The notes: generated by a model not told the origin, from the sequence alone. A stretch of 25,124 bases of DNA from Pseudomonas sp. (GCA_029239415.1 JAQZAY010000016.1:1-25124), one strand, 5' to 3'; shown: positions 7,023 to 16,504, counted from the stretch's first letter. Numbers and translations: made by a program.

Positions 7023-7751
7023 CTACTTGCCCTCGCGCACCCAGAACAGCGTCGCCCCGGCCACCGCAGCAGGCATCATCAGGATGTTGACGAAGGGCAC
7101 CATCAGCGCCAGGTAGGTGATGCCGCCAAAGCCCAGGCTCTGCCAGCGCTTCTGGCGCAGCCAGGCGAGCATGTCCTGCCAGCTCATCTTGTTGTTGTCG
7201 GCCGGGTAGTCGATGTACTGGATGGCCATCATCCAGACCCCGAACAGCAGCCACAGGGGCGCGGCGACGATGTTCACCACCGGGATCAGCGACAGGATGA
7301 ACAGGCCGATCGCGCGCGGCAGGAAATAGCCCAGCTTGCGCATCTCGCGGCTCAGCGTGCGCGGCACCATGGCCGCCAGCTCGCCCCAGCTGAAGGCAGG
7401 GAAGGTGTCCTGGCCGCGCACCACCACCTCGACCTTTTCGGCCAGGAAGCCGTTGAACGGCGCGGCAATGATGTTGGCCACCAGGGTGAAGGTGAAGAAC
7501 ACCAACAGCACCACCAGCACGACGAACAGCGGCCACAGGATGTAGCTCAGAAAGCCCAGCCACTGCGGCAGGGCGGGCATCAGGGCGTCGACCCACAGGC
7601 TGAACTGATGCCCTGCCAGGTAGACAAGGCCCACGAACAGCACCAGGTTGGTCAGCAGTGGCAGCAGCACGAACAGGCGCAAGCCTGGGCTCAGGACCAG
7701 CTTCAAACCTTCGCGCAGGTACTGTGGGCCAGAGAGGACGGGGGCTTGCAT
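7023..7751 (-). CDS. cysZ: Sulfate transport protein CysZ
   Basis: The 242-residue inner-membrane protein matches the CysZ/EI24 family, which carries sulfate into the cell for cysteine synthesis. Hydrophobic segments lie at about residues 20-45 ([20 protein letters not shown]), 65-105, 135-165 and 195-230. The family motif appears as [15 protein letters not shown] after the second segment. The ATG at 7751 has GGAG about 9 nt upstream. Longer in-frame starts further upstream run through the intergenic palindrome and lack support. The gene is divergent from the peroxiredoxin gene. A small gene of unknown function follows on the same strand. Confidence 0.94.
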   Translation of the reverse strand: MQAPVLSGPQYLREGLKLVLSPGLRLFVLLPLLTNLVLFVGLVYLAGHQFSLWVDALMPALPQWLGFLSYILWPLFVVLVVLLVFFTFTLVANIIAAPFNGFLAEKVEVVVRGQDTFPAFSWGELAAMVPRTLSREMRKLGYFLPRAIGLFILSLIPVVNIVAAPLWLLFGVWMMAIQYIDYPADNNKMSWQDMLAWLRQKRWQSLGFGGITYLALMVPFVNILMMPAAVAGATLFWVREGK

Positions 7752-7859
7752 CAAGAAACTCCGGGATAGAGGAAACGCGCCGACCTTACCGAGTTTGACG
7801 GCTTGGCGAAAGCGGGGCGAAGTCAGGGGAAACGGGCTGTAACAAAAGCTGCGGGTGTG

Positions 7860-7903
7860 CAGGCCATCCATCCATTTGTCGACGAGCGAAGACGGATGGC
7901 CTG
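7860..7903. repeat. 10-bp perfect inverted repeat between divergent cysZ and peroxiredoxin genes
   Basis: CAGGCCATCC (7860-7869) is the reverse complement of GGATGGCCTG (7894-7903), separated by 24 nt. It lies in the divergent promoter region, about 110 nt before each start codon. It could be an operator or an RNA hairpin; no known site matches. Confidence 0.5.
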
Positions 7904-8020
7904 GAATAGAGCCGGTCTATAAGGTGGATTGTGTAAGGGTATTTCCGTAATCTCTGCCACCTCGCTAAAGTGCGCACATTCTTTTTCAACGCCTTCGGAT
8001 CCTGACTTCAAGGAGATTCC

Positions 8021-8620
8021 ATGAGCATTCTGGTCAACAAGCAAGCCCCTGATTTCGACGCAGCTGCGGTACTGGGCGACGGTTCTATCGTCGACAGCTT
8101 CAAGCTTTCGTCCCTGCGTGGCAAATATGTCGTGCTGTTCTTCTGGCCGCTGGATTTCACCTTTGTCTGTCCATCGGAAATCATTGCCCATAACAATCGC
8201 ATGGACAAGTTCCGCGAACTGGGCGTCGAAGTGGTCGGCGTGTCGATCGACTCGCAGTTCACCCACCACGCCTGGCGCAGCACGCCGGTCGAGAAGGGCG
8301 GCATCGGCGAAGTCGAGTTCACCATGGTCGCCGACGTCAAGCACGAGATCACCCGTGCCTACGGCATCGAGCATGAAGCAGGCGTGGCCCTGCGTGCCTC
8401 GTTCCTGATCGACCAGCAAGGCGTGGTCCAGCACCAGGTAGTCAACAACCTGCCATTGGGTCGCGAAGTCGACGAGATGGTGCGACTGGTCGAGGCCCTG
8501 CAGTTCACCGAGCAGCATGGTGAAGTCTGCCCGGCCGGCTGGCGCAAGGGCCAGAAGGGCATGAAAGCCGACGCCAAGGGCGTGGCCGACTACCTGGCTG
8601 AAAACGCCACCAGCCTGTAA
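8021..8620 (+). CDS. Peroxiredoxin, typical 2-Cys AhpC/TSA family
   Basis: The 199-residue cytoplasmic peroxidase reduces hydrogen peroxide and organic peroxides. The active site is Pro43-x3-Thr47-x2-Cys50 in PLDFTFVCPSE, with Arg125 in ALRASFLID. The resolving cysteine is Cys170 in GEVCPAGW, on the C-terminal arm of the partner subunit. GGIG at 93-96 and YL at 191-192 stand where oxidation-sensitive members have GGLG and YF. AAGGAG at 8010-8015 precedes the ATG by 5 nt. A terminator follows, then trxB in the same direction, so thioredoxin reductase is a plausible functional partner. It is closer to the Prx1/Tsa type than to the AhpC that works with AhpF; the exact gene name is unsure. Confidence 0.95.
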   Translation: MSILVNKQAPDFDAAAVLGDGSIVDSFKLSSLRGKYVVLFFWPLDFTFVCPSEIIAHNNRMDKFRELGVEVVGVSIDSQFTHHAWRSTPVEKGGIGEVEFTMVADVKHEITRAYGIEHEAGVALRASFLIDQQGVVQHQVVNNLPLGREVDEMVRLVEALQFTEQHGEVCPAGWRKGQKGMKADAKGVADYLAENATSL

Positions 8621-9712
<1,092 letters not shown>

Positions 9713-9729
9713 CAGGCAATCGCAGCGAG

Positions 9730-9756
9730 AAAAAACCGGCCAGTGGCCGGTTTTTT
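9730..9756. terminator. Bidirectional terminator between trxB and nadC
   Basis: AAAAAACCGGCC (9730-9741), loop AGT, GGCCGGTTTTTT (9745-9756) is a perfect 12-bp stem giving a U-run in either direction between convergent genes. Confidence 0.95.
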
Positions 9757-9773
9757 CATGTTGGGCGAATGCC

Positions 9774-10622
9774 TCAAAGACTCAGGCGCATCGACAGGTC
9801 CACCGCCTTCACATCCTTGGTCATCGCGCCGATCGAGATGTAGTCCACCCCCGTCTCGGCGATCACCCGCAACGTCTGCTCGTTGACACCGCCACTGGCC
9901 TCGAGCTTTGCCTTGCCGGCAGTGAGGCGCACGGCTTCGCGCATCTGCTCGAGGTCGAGCTCGTCGAGCATGATGATGTCGGCGCCTGCGTCCAGCGCTT
10001 CACGCAGCTCCTCGAGGCTCTCGACCTCGACCTCCACCGGCTTGCCGGGAGCGATGCGCCGCGCGGCGGTGATCGCCTCGGCGATGCCACCGCTGGCGGC
10101 GATGTGGTTTTCCTTGATCAGGAATGCGTCGTACAGCCCGATGCGGTGGTTGTCGCACCCCCCACAGGTCACCGCGTACTTCTGCCCCAGGCGCAGCCCT
10201 GGCAGGGTCTTGCGGGTGTCGAGCAGGCGCACGCCGGTGCCTTCGACCAGCTCGGCCAGCGCGCTTGCACGGGTGGCGACACCCGAGAGCAACTGCAGGA
10301 AATTCAGTGCCGTGCGTTCGCCACTGAGCAGCGAGCGGGCCGGGCCTTCGAGATGGAACAGCGCCTGGTTGGCCTGGGCGCGATCACCGTCGACCACTTG
10401 CCAGTGCACTGCCACGCGCGGGTCGAGCTGGCGGAACACCGCGTCGACCCAGGCCGTGCCGCTGATCACGCACGCCTCGCGAGTGATGATGGTCGCCTTG
10501 GCCAGGCGCTCGGCCGGGATCAGTTGGGCTGTGATATCGCCACTGCCGATGTCCTCGAGCAGCGCGCGGCGCACGTTGGCTTCGATTTCGGCGGTCAGGT
10601 CGGCGAGGCGTAGGTTCGGCAT
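9774..10622 (-). CDS. nadC: Quinolinate phosphoribosyltransferase (carboxylating)
   Basis: The 282-residue cytoplasmic enzyme converts quinolinate and PRPP to nicotinate mononucleotide, CO2 and pyrophosphate, the third step of de novo NAD synthesis. Family motifs are [11 protein letters not shown] near the N-terminus, [10 protein letters not shown] (residues 135-144) and [20 protein letters not shown] (about 154-173), with Arg137, Lys138, His159, Arg160 and Lys170 in the substrate pocket. EASGGVN and [11 protein letters not shown] form the final barrel strands. The ATG at 10622 has GGAG 6 nt upstream. A GTG four codons earlier is in frame but lies on that site. A perfect TATAAT lies upstream at 10651-10656. 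It is divergent from the DUF1631 gene. Confidence 0.97.
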   Translation of the reverse strand: MPNLRLADLTAEIEANVRRALLEDIGSGDITAQLIPAERLAKATIITREACVISGTAWVDAVFRQLDPRVAVHWQVVDGDRAQANQALFHLEGPARSLLSGERTALNFLQLLSGVATRASALAELVEGTGVRLLDTRKTLPGLRLGQKYAVTCGGCDNHRIGLYDAFLIKENHIAASGGIAEAITAARRIAPGKPVEVEVESLEELREALDAGADIIMLDELDLEQMREAVRLTAGKAKLEASGGVNEQTLRVIAETGVDYISIGAMTKDVKAVDLSMRLSL

Positions 10623-10650
10623 GGTGGACTCCACAAGCTAGATGCGGGCG

Positions 10651-10656
10651 ATTATA
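10651..10656 (-). promoter_or_regulatory. Likely -10 element of nadC
   Basis: The minus strand reads TATAAT, a perfect -10, 28 nt before the nadC ATG. That would give a leader of about 20 nt holding only the ribosome-binding site. The -35 is weak (CTGTAC at 17 nt). Confidence 0.6.
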
Positions 10657-10711
10657 GGGCAGGGGGGGCCGCTGTACAGCCACTGCGAGGACGACCTTTG
10701 GTCAGGCGCAC

Positions 10712-10726
10712 TGAGCATTCTGCTCA
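10712..10726. repeat. Small perfect palindrome in the nadC / DUF1631 intergenic region
   Basis: TGAGCA-TTC-TGCTCA, with 6-bp arms, lies upstream of the likely promoters of both divergent genes. It has the size of a dimeric regulator site, but I cannot name a protein for it. Confidence 0.35.
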
Positions 10727-10759
10727 ATCGACTGTCTATCAACCCAGACGAACGGATGC

Positions 10760-10788
10760 TTGGCGCCAGGCCTGCTTTACCTGATAAT
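10760..10788 (+). promoter_or_regulatory. Likely sigma-70 promoter of the DUF1631 gene
   Basis: TTGGCG (10760-10765), 17 nt, GATAAT (10783-10788) gives 4/6 and 5/6 matches at ideal spacing. Transcription would start near 10795, about 70 nt before the chosen start codon at 10866. Confidence 0.5.
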
Positions 10789-10865
10789 CGCGCCTTGCAT
10801 TTGGCGTCATGGCTTTGACGAGTCGTTGTCACTGGTGGCAACCACCCCCCAGCAAGGAGTTTGGG

Positions 10866-13037
10866 ATGTATAAGGAAGGGAAGGTGGTGAGCCTGGCGGC
10901 GGTCAATCTCAGAGGCCTGCGGTCGCCCTCGCCATGCCTGCCGGTACTGCTGTTGCAAGTCCGTGACAAGGCCGCACTGCAACTTCGTCAATGCTTGCAG
11001 GCATTGTTCGACAATGCCGACGACACGCTCTTCGAAATGGCCGACAAGGCCGTCGGCCCTCTTGAACAGCACCTTTTCTTCGAGGCCATGCGTGACGTGC
11101 GCCTCAAGCGCAAGAGCATCGAGCGCGAGTTCATCGATACCTTCCACGACGCCTTCTCGACGATCGGCCGCCCCGCCCCGTTGACCCACCTGCCCGATGC
11201 CCCGGGCCATGGCCAGCAAGAGCAGGAGCGCGCCGTTGCCATCCAGGGCATGGTCGAGCGCGTGCTCTCGCGTGACAGGTTTGCCCTCCAGCACCTGTGC
11301 CTGCGCTTCCAGAGCCTGCTCGGGCAGGCGGTCGACGAGCCCTGCAACCCGTTGGCACCCGCCAGGTTGTGCCGGTACTTCCTGCAGGCCGGGCGCAACC
11401 TCGGGGTCGGGTTCAAGGTCAAGCTGATCCTGCTCAAGCTGTTCGAGCGCTACGTCCTGCGCGATGTCGACCTGGTCTATGGTCAGGCCAACCAATTGCT
11501 GGCGGCGGCCGGCGTACTGCCAGAACTCAAGACCGTGCCGCGTCGCCGGGTCGATGATCGCCAGCGGGTCACCTCGCGTGAGCCGGCCAACCAGAGCGAG
11601 GCGCAAGAGTTGCAGGAGCGCAGTGCGGGACGGGCGTTCATGGCGTCGCTGCAGCCCTTGCTCGCCCCTGTGCGTGGACGCGTCGCCCCGCGCTTGCAAG
11701 GCAATGGGCCTGCGGCATCCATCGCCACCGTCGACCTGTTGCGCCTGCTCTCGCACCTGCAGCACTTCGTGCCTGCGGCAGGCGAGAACGACGAGTTCGC
11801 CCCCGGGCAGCAACTGGAACAGTTGCTGCTGAGGATCAACGCCCGCAGCGGCAACCGGCGGCAGATTGCCGCGACCGATGAAGACGTGATCAACCTGGTC
11901 GGCATGCTGTTCGACTTCATGCTCGACGACAGCAACCTGCCGGTCCTGCTACGGCAACTGATCGCCCGCCTGCAGATCCCGTACATCAAGGTGGCCCTGC
12001 TCGATGCGACGTTGTTCACCCGTACCAGCCACCCGGCCCGTCGGTTGCTCAACGAGATCGCCCTGGCGGCACTGGGCTGGGACAACGATGGCGACCTGCA
12101 GCGAGACTCCCTGTACCTGCGCATCGAGCGGATCGTGCTGCGCCTGCTCAACGATTTCACCGACGACCTCCACCTGTTCAGCGACCTGCTGGCGGAGTTC
12201 CTGACCTACAGCAGCGACGAGCGCCGGCGCAACGATCTGCTCGAGCAGCGTACCCGCGATGCCGAGGAAGGTCGCGCGCGCACCCTGCTGGCCCGCCAGC
12301 GTGTGCAGCAGGAACTGAACCTGCGCCTGCATGGGCGGGTGCTGCCGGAAGCGGTCGTGCAGATCCTGGTGCAGGCCTGGAGCCAGATGTTGATGCTGGC
12401 CTGCCTCAAGCATGGCGAGCGGTCGCGGGCCTGGGCCCAGGGCTTGCTGACCATGGATGCGCTGCTGGCCAGCGTGGCGCCGCACCGCGAGGCGCTGGCG
12501 CGCCAGCAGTTGCTCGAACAGGTGCCCAGCCTGCTCAAGGCACTGCGCGAAGGGCTGGCGGCGATTGCCCTGGACTCGAACACGACGCGTGAATTCTTTG
12601 CCCAGCTGGCGCAGTTGCACTTGCGCGCCTGCTCCGCGCATGACCCTGGCCCATTGGAACCGGATAGCGCCCTGAGGGAAATCCTGGTGCAGGACGAGAT
12701 CGTCCTCGCCGTTGGCGAAGAGCCCGCCTGCGCGCCTTTGCTGCAACTGGACGAACACCATCGGCAGTTGCACCAGTTGCAACGCCTTCGCGTCGGCAGT
12801 TGGGTGGAGGTGCGGGACGAGGGGACGCCGATGCGCTGCAAGCTGATCGCCTGGATCGCCGGCACCGACCGCTTCGTCTTTGCCAACCGCCACGGCGTGA
12901 AGGTCCGCGACTGGAGCCGTACCGGGCTGTTGATGGCGCTGCGCCGCGAGGATGTGCGCCCGCTTGACGATGGCCTGCTGTTCGACCGCGCATTGCACGC
13001 GGTCCTCGAGCAATTGCGGAGCCAGCCGGCATCGTGA
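10866..13037 (+). CDS. DUF1631 family protein
   Basis: The 723-residue, mostly helical soluble protein is of unknown function. It belongs to the DUF1631 family found next to nadC and ampDE in pseudomonads. Long leucine-rich helices fill residues 1-600, including DTFHDAFSTIGRP and FLTYSSDERRRNDLLEQR. The last 90 residues look like a separate beta-barrel module (VGSWVEVRDEGTPMRCKLIAW, then DRFVFANRHGVKVRDWS). It recalls PilZ-type barrels in shape, but I see no clear PilZ RxxxR motif, so c-di-GMP binding is not claimed. The ATG at 10866 has AAGGAG 6 nt upstream; an earlier in-frame ATG at 10809 lacks one. ampD follows after a 77-nt gap in the same direction. There is no signal peptide or membrane segment. 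Confidence 0.88.
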   Translation: MYKEGKVVSLAAVNLRGLRSPSPCLPVLLLQVRDKAALQLRQCLQALFDNADDTLFEMADKAVGPLEQHLFFEAMRDVRLKRKSIEREFIDTFHDAFSTIGRPAPLTHLPDAPGHGQQEQERAVAIQGMVERVLSRDRFALQHLCLRFQSLLGQAVDEPCNPLAPARLCRYFLQAGRNLGVGFKVKLILLKLFERYVLRDVDLVYGQANQLLAAAGVLPELKTVPRRRVDDRQRVTSREPANQSEAQELQERSAGRAFMASLQPLLAPVRGRVAPRLQGNGPAASIATVDLLRLLSHLQHFVPAAGENDEFAPGQQLEQLLLRINARSGNRRQIAATDEDVINLVGMLFDFMLDDSNLPVLLRQLIARLQIPYIKVALLDATLFTRTSHPARRLLNEIALAALGWDNDGDLQRDSLYLRIERIVLRLLNDFTDDLHLFSDLLAEFLTYSSDERRRNDLLEQRTRDAEEGRARTLLARQRVQQELNLRLHGRVLPEAVVQILVQAWSQMLMLACLKHGERSRAWAQGLLTMDALLASVAPHREALARQQLLEQVPSLLKALREGLAAIALDSNTTREFFAQLAQLHLRACSAHDPGPLEPDSALREILVQDEIVLAVGEEPACAPLLQLDEHHRQLHQLQRLRVGSWVEVRDEGTPMRCKLIAWIAGTDRFVFANRHGVKVRDWSRTGLLMALRREDVRPLDDGLLFDRALHAVLEQLRSQPAS

Positions 13038-13114
13038 GGGTGGTGAAACGTGCATGCAAGCGTCACGGCCTGGGGGCATACTGAGGCAATGTCCATGTGT
13101 GCCAGGATCTGCCC

Positions 13115-13681
13115 ATGCAATTGAACCGCGATACTGGCTGGTTCAGCGGTGTCACCCACTGCCCTTCACCGAATTTCAATGCCCGCGCCGCAGGCGAGTG
13201 CATCTCGTTGCTGGTGATCCACAACATCAGCCTGCCACCTGCCTGCTTTGGCACCGGCAAGGTGCAGGCATTTTTCCAGAACGCCCTGGATCCCGACGAG
13301 CATCCCTATTTCCAAGGCATCTGCCACCTGACTGTCTCGGCGCATCTGTTCGTCGAGCGCGACGGGGCAGTCACCCAGTTCGTCTCGTGCCTGGACCGCG
13401 CCTGGCACGCTGGCGTGTCGCGATTCGACGGGCGTGAAGGCTGCAATGATTTCTCTATCGGCATCGAGCTCGAAGGCACCGACGAACTGGCGTATACAAA
13501 TGCCCAGTATGCGGCCCTGGAGCAGCTGACCCGGCAGATACAAGCGGCGTGGCCGGCGATCGACGCCCAGCGCATCTGCGGGCACAGCGAGATCGCGCCA
13601 GGGCGCAAGACCGATCCAGGGCCTGCCTTCGACTGGCAACGCTATCGCAAGGCCCTGCAAGACTTCGAGGGGAACGCATGA
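13115..13681 (+). CDS. ampD: 1,6-anhydro-N-acetylmuramyl-L-alanine amidase AmpD
   Basis: The 188-residue cytoplasmic zinc amidase removes the stem peptide from anhydro-muropeptides during cell-wall recycling. In doing so it keeps AmpR-controlled beta-lactamase off. Zinc ligands are His36 (LLVIHNIS), His157 (ICGHSEIAPGRKTDPG) and Asp167. Glu118 and Lys165 match the catalytic residues of C. freundii AmpD. The opening MQLNRDTGW and CPSPNFNAR fit the family start, so the ATG at 13115 is preferred to an in-frame start six codons earlier; the AGGA before it is 8-9 nt away. The last codons overlap the ampE ATG by 4 nt (ATGA), so translation is probably coupled. Confidence 0.96.
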   Translation: MQLNRDTGWFSGVTHCPSPNFNARAAGECISLLVIHNISLPPACFGTGKVQAFFQNALDPDEHPYFQGICHLTVSAHLFVERDGAVTQFVSCLDRAWHAGVSRFDGREGCNDFSIGIELEGTDELAYTNAQYAALEQLTRQIQAAWPAIDAQRICGHSEIAPGRKTDPGPAFDWQRYRKALQDFEGNA

Positions 13682-14508
13682 GTTTTCTGGTGTTGGTGCT
13701 GGTGCTTTGGGTCGAGAAGTTCTCTGTCTTGCGCCACCGGCTGCAGCGCGACGGTTTCTTCCTGGGCGAGCTGGCGCGCCTGCAACGTTCCGGCAAGGTC
13801 CAGCCCTGGTGGACCCTGGGCATCCTGGTGCTCGCGCCGGTCGCCGTGCTGGTGCTGCTGCTGCATGTGCTCGAGCCTGTCGCCTATGGGTTGCTGGCAT
13901 TGCCGGTGCACTTGCTGGTGCTCATCTACAGCCTGGGCCGGGGCGACACCAGGGCAGCCCTCGGGTCTTTTCGCGATGCCTGGCGGCGCGGCGACCCGCA
14001 AGCCGCGCTGCATGCTGCCGAACGCGACCTGGGCCTGGCCGCCGACGATGCCCAGGGCTTGCTCGAGCGGGTCCAGGAGCATCTGCTATGGCAGGCCTAC
14101 CAAGGCTTTTTCGCGGTGATCTTCTGGTATTTCCTGCTCGGGCCCGCCGCGGCGCTGGCCTACCGGCTGCTCGACCTGGTTGCCGCCCACGCTCATCAGC
14201 CGGCGCTCAAGGCACGCGCCGAGCAGCTGCGTCATGTCCTCGACTGGTTCCCGGTGCGAGTGCTGGCCCTGAGCTTTGCCCTGGTCGGCAACTTCATGGC
14301 GGTGATTCGCCTGATGCTGATCGAGCTGCTGAACTGGCACCTGCGCGCCAAACACTGGGTAGCCAGGGCAGGGCGCCTGGCCGACGACCTGGCGCCGGGC
14401 GAGACGGGCCCGCAAGGCCTGGCAACGCTGGACAGCCTGTGGGAGCTGCTGCTGCGCTGCGCGGTACTGTGGTATGCAGCCTTTGCCCTGTGGACGGTAC
14501 TGGCCTGA
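13678..14508 (+). CDS. ampE: Inner-membrane protein AmpE
   Basis: The 276-residue integral membrane protein is encoded with AmpD in many gamma-proteobacteria. It has been described as a membrane sensor-like partner in beta-lactamase induction, but its activity is not settled. Hydrophobic segments lie near residues 1-13 (MSFLVLVLVLW), 45-85 (LGILVLAPVAVLVLLL and the following helix), 140-165 (YQGFFAVIFWYFLLG) and 195-215, with a final helix at 258-276. The VEKFS and FFAVIFWYFLLGP motifs are typical. The ATG lies inside the ampD stop (ATGA). The gene ends 19 nt before the convergent tatD stop, with no room for a terminator hairpin. Confidence 0.93.
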   Translation: MSFLVLVLVLWVEKFSVLRHRLQRDGFFLGELARLQRSGKVQPWWTLGILVLAPVAVLVLLLHVLEPVAYGLLALPVHLLVLIYSLGRGDTRAALGSFRDAWRRGDPQAALHAAERDLGLAADDAQGLLERVQEHLLWQAYQGFFAVIFWYFLLGPAAALAYRLLDLVAAHAHQPALKARAEQLRHVLDWFPVRVLALSFALVGNFMAVIRLMLIELLNWHLRAKHWVARAGRLADDLAPGETGPQGLATLDSLWELLLRCAVLWYAAFALWTVLA

Positions 14509-14527
14509 AACCTGCGCGCCGGGCGAG

Positions 14528-15304
14528 CTACCAGCCGAACAGCTCGCAGGCATTGCGGCTGGTCGCCTCGGCCAGGGCATCGGCTGTGACCCCGAGCAGT
14601 TCGGCCAGGGCGCTGGCGATCTCGGGCAAATGCTCGGGACTGTTGCGCTGGCCGGGAAACATCGCCGGCGCCATGTCCGGGGCGTCGGTTTCCAGCACCA
14701 GACTCTCAAGAGGCAGGCGTGCCACGGTCTTGCGCAGGCGCAGTGCCTGGGGCCAGGTGGCGGCGCCGCCCAGGCCCAGCCGGAAGCCCAGCTTGATGTA
14801 CTCGCGGGCTTCTTCATGGCTACCGGCAAAGGCGTGGATGATCCCGCTGCGCCGTGGCTTGTAGCGCTTGAGCGTGGCGATCACCTGGGCATGGCTACGG
14901 CGTACGTGCAGCAACACCGGCAACTCGAGGTCCACGGCCATTTGCAACTGCGCCTCGAACAGCGCCTGCTGGCGCTGCTTGTCGAGTTCGGGCAGGTAGT
15001 AGTCCAGGCCGAACTCCCCTACCGCGCATAGCTGGCGATCGCCCCGCAGGCGCTCCAGCCATTGGCGCAACTGCAGCAGGTGTTCGGGGCGGTGCTGGTC
15101 GAGGTAGACCGGGTGCAGGCCGTAGGCGGCGTGCAGGCGGCTGTCGCTGTGGACCAGATCATGGATGCGCTGCCAGTTGTCCTGGTACACCCCCAGCACC
15201 ACCAGGCGCTCGACCCCGCGCGCGCAAGCATTGTCCAGCAGGCGCGCGCGGTCGGCGTCGAAATCTTCGAAGTCCAGGTGGGTGTGGGTGTCGATCAGTC
15301 GCAT
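14528..15304 (-). CDS. tatD: TatD-family metal-dependent DNase
   Basis: The 258-residue TIM-barrel hydrolase of the TatD/YcfH/YjjV group is expected to be a metal-dependent deoxyribonuclease in the cytoplasm. Metal ligands are visible: His7 and His9 in DTHTHLDF, Glu97 in GEFGLDYY, His133 in LLHVRRSH, His157 in IIHAFAGS and Asp207 in ETDAPD. Whether it is the YcfH-like or the YjjV-like paralogue cannot be told, so the symbol is a family label. The start at 15304 begins directly with the first barrel strand. An ATG six codons earlier is possible, and only a weak GAG precedes either. The leader contains a 25-bp tandem duplication shared with the end of fruR, which lies upstream on the same strand. 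Confidence 0.9.
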   Translation of the reverse strand: MRLIDTHTHLDFEDFDADRARLLDNACARGVERLVVLGVYQDNWQRIHDLVHSDSRLHAAYGLHPVYLDQHRPEHLLQLRQWLERLRGDRQLCAVGEFGLDYYLPELDKQRQQALFEAQLQMAVDLELPVLLHVRRSHAQVIATLKRYKPRRSGIIHAFAGSHEEAREYIKLGFRLGLGGAATWPQALRLRKTVARLPLESLVLETDAPDMAPAMFPGQRNSPEHLPEIASALAELLGVTADALAEATSRNACELFGW

Positions 15305-15314
15305 GGGCGAGCTC

Positions 15315-15370
15315 GGATGCATTTCATGCAGACCCTAGCGGATGCATTTCATGCAGACCCTAGCGGATGC
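15315..15370. repeat. 25-bp tandem duplication across the fruR stop and tatD leader
   Basis: Two exact 25-bp copies (15315-15339 and 15340-15364) stand head to tail, followed by the first 6 bases of a third (15365-15370). Each contains the near-palindrome TGCATTTCATGCA and the bases of the fruR stop codon. The unit ends inside the last fruR codons, so one copy was presumably duplicated from that junction. Confidence 0.95.
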
Positions 15371-16349
15371 GTTGCTTGAATGTGCGGGCGATGGCGTGCA
15401 CCCCAGGCTCGTAGCGCTTGTCCTCGATGGCGGCCAGCGCCAGCTCCAGTGCGGTGGCGGCGATCAGGCCATGCTGCTGGGCCATGGCGTTGACGGGCAG
15501 GGGCAGGAAGTCCAGCAGCTGGTTGTCGCCAAAGGTACCCAGGTGCAAGCTGCGCGAGCCTGCCGGACGAGCCTGCAGCGCGTCGAACACGCCTTGCAGC
15601 AGTACATAGGAGGTGGTCACCAAGGCATCTGGCAGCCCGCCGAGCTCATCGATCACCTGTCGCATCAGGCGCTCGCCACAGCCACGGCTGAACGTCTCGC
15701 CCTGGTAGCGACTGACCTGGCCGCCGAAGCCTTGCAGCGCCTCGTCGAAGCCACCTGCGCGGGACTGGCTCACACCCAGCTCCGGGCGTGCCCCGATCAG
15801 GGCGATGCGCTCGGGCCGGGTGGCGAGCAGGCTACTGGCCAGTTGCACGCTGGCGGCGTGGTCGTCGCTGATCACCGAGCAGAAGTGCCGTGGGTCGAGT
15901 TGGCGATCGATGGCGATCACTGGCAGGCCTGTGGCCTGCATCTGCAGGTAGCTGTCATCGCCTGCGGGCAGGCAACTGGCGACGAACAGCGCGTCGCAGC
16001 GACGAGCCTTGAACAGCTGTTGCAGCTGCCGCTCGCTGTCGGGCTGGTCGTCGCTGCTGGCGATCAGCAACTGGTAGCCGCGCGCGCGGGCGCCTTGCTC
16101 GAGTTGCTTGGCGACACGTGCGTAACTGGGGTTCTCGAGGTCGGGAAGGATGAAGCCCAGCGTACGGGTATAGCGGCTGCGCAGGCCGGCCGCCTGTGGA
16201 TTGGGCGTGAAGCCATGGGCCTCGACCACCGCCCGCACCCGCTCGACAGTGCTATTACTGATGCGTTGCTGTTCGGCCTTGCCATTGATGACGTAGCTGG
16301 CGGTGGTGACTGACACACCAGCCAGACGGGCAATATCGCTGAGTTTCAC
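15360..16349 (-). CDS. fruR: LacI-family fructose repressor Cra/FruR
   Basis: The 329-residue repressor has an N-terminal LacI helix-turn-helix (MKLSDIARLAGVSVTTASYV, hinge near residues 45-60) and a periplasmic-binding-like effector domain. In P. putida the Cra effector is fructose-1-phosphate, made by the adjacent transport system. The start codon is GTG (16349-16347) with AAGGA 7 nt upstream; no better ATG exists before the helix-turn-helix. It is divergent from fruBKA, and a matching operator lies between them. The stop codon falls inside a 25-bp tandem repeat. tatD follows 55 nt downstream on the same strand and may be partly cotranscribed. Confidence 0.95.
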   Translation of the reverse strand: MKLSDIARLAGVSVTTASYVINGKAEQQRISNSTVERVRAVVEAHGFTPNPQAAGLRSRYTRTLGFILPDLENPSYARVAKQLEQGARARGYQLLIASSDDQPDSERQLQQLFKARRCDALFVASCLPAGDDSYLQMQATGLPVIAIDRQLDPRHFCSVISDDHAASVQLASSLLATRPERIALIGARPELGVSQSRAGGFDEALQGFGGQVSRYQGETFSRGCGERLMRQVIDELGGLPDALVTTSYVLLQGVFDALQARPAGSRSLHLGTFGDNQLLDFLPLPVNAMAQQHGLIAATALELALAAIEDKRYEPGVHAIARTFKQRIR

Positions 16350-16504
16350 CGAGTTTTCCTTGTTATGACCGGGGCGGCTCTGAGGCTGACCTGCAAGTGT
16401 CTCCGATCAAGCCATCGCAACGCAGGCGACCATTGTCGCAATTGTCCGACAGGATGGGGCTTTTTCGAAGACAGATTATCGAGTACCGTGCCCGCTGATC
16501 CGGG

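Noticed and set aside
7929..7953. TTGTGT and TAATCT as a promoter for the peroxiredoxin gene
   Set aside because: The spacing is only 13 nt, too short for sigma-70, and I cannot define another clear pair in this intergenic region.
13044..13055. TGAAACGTGCAT before ampD as a second Cra operator
   Set aside because: Only the first half matches the operator; the second half of the palindrome is absent and ampD is not a known Cra target.
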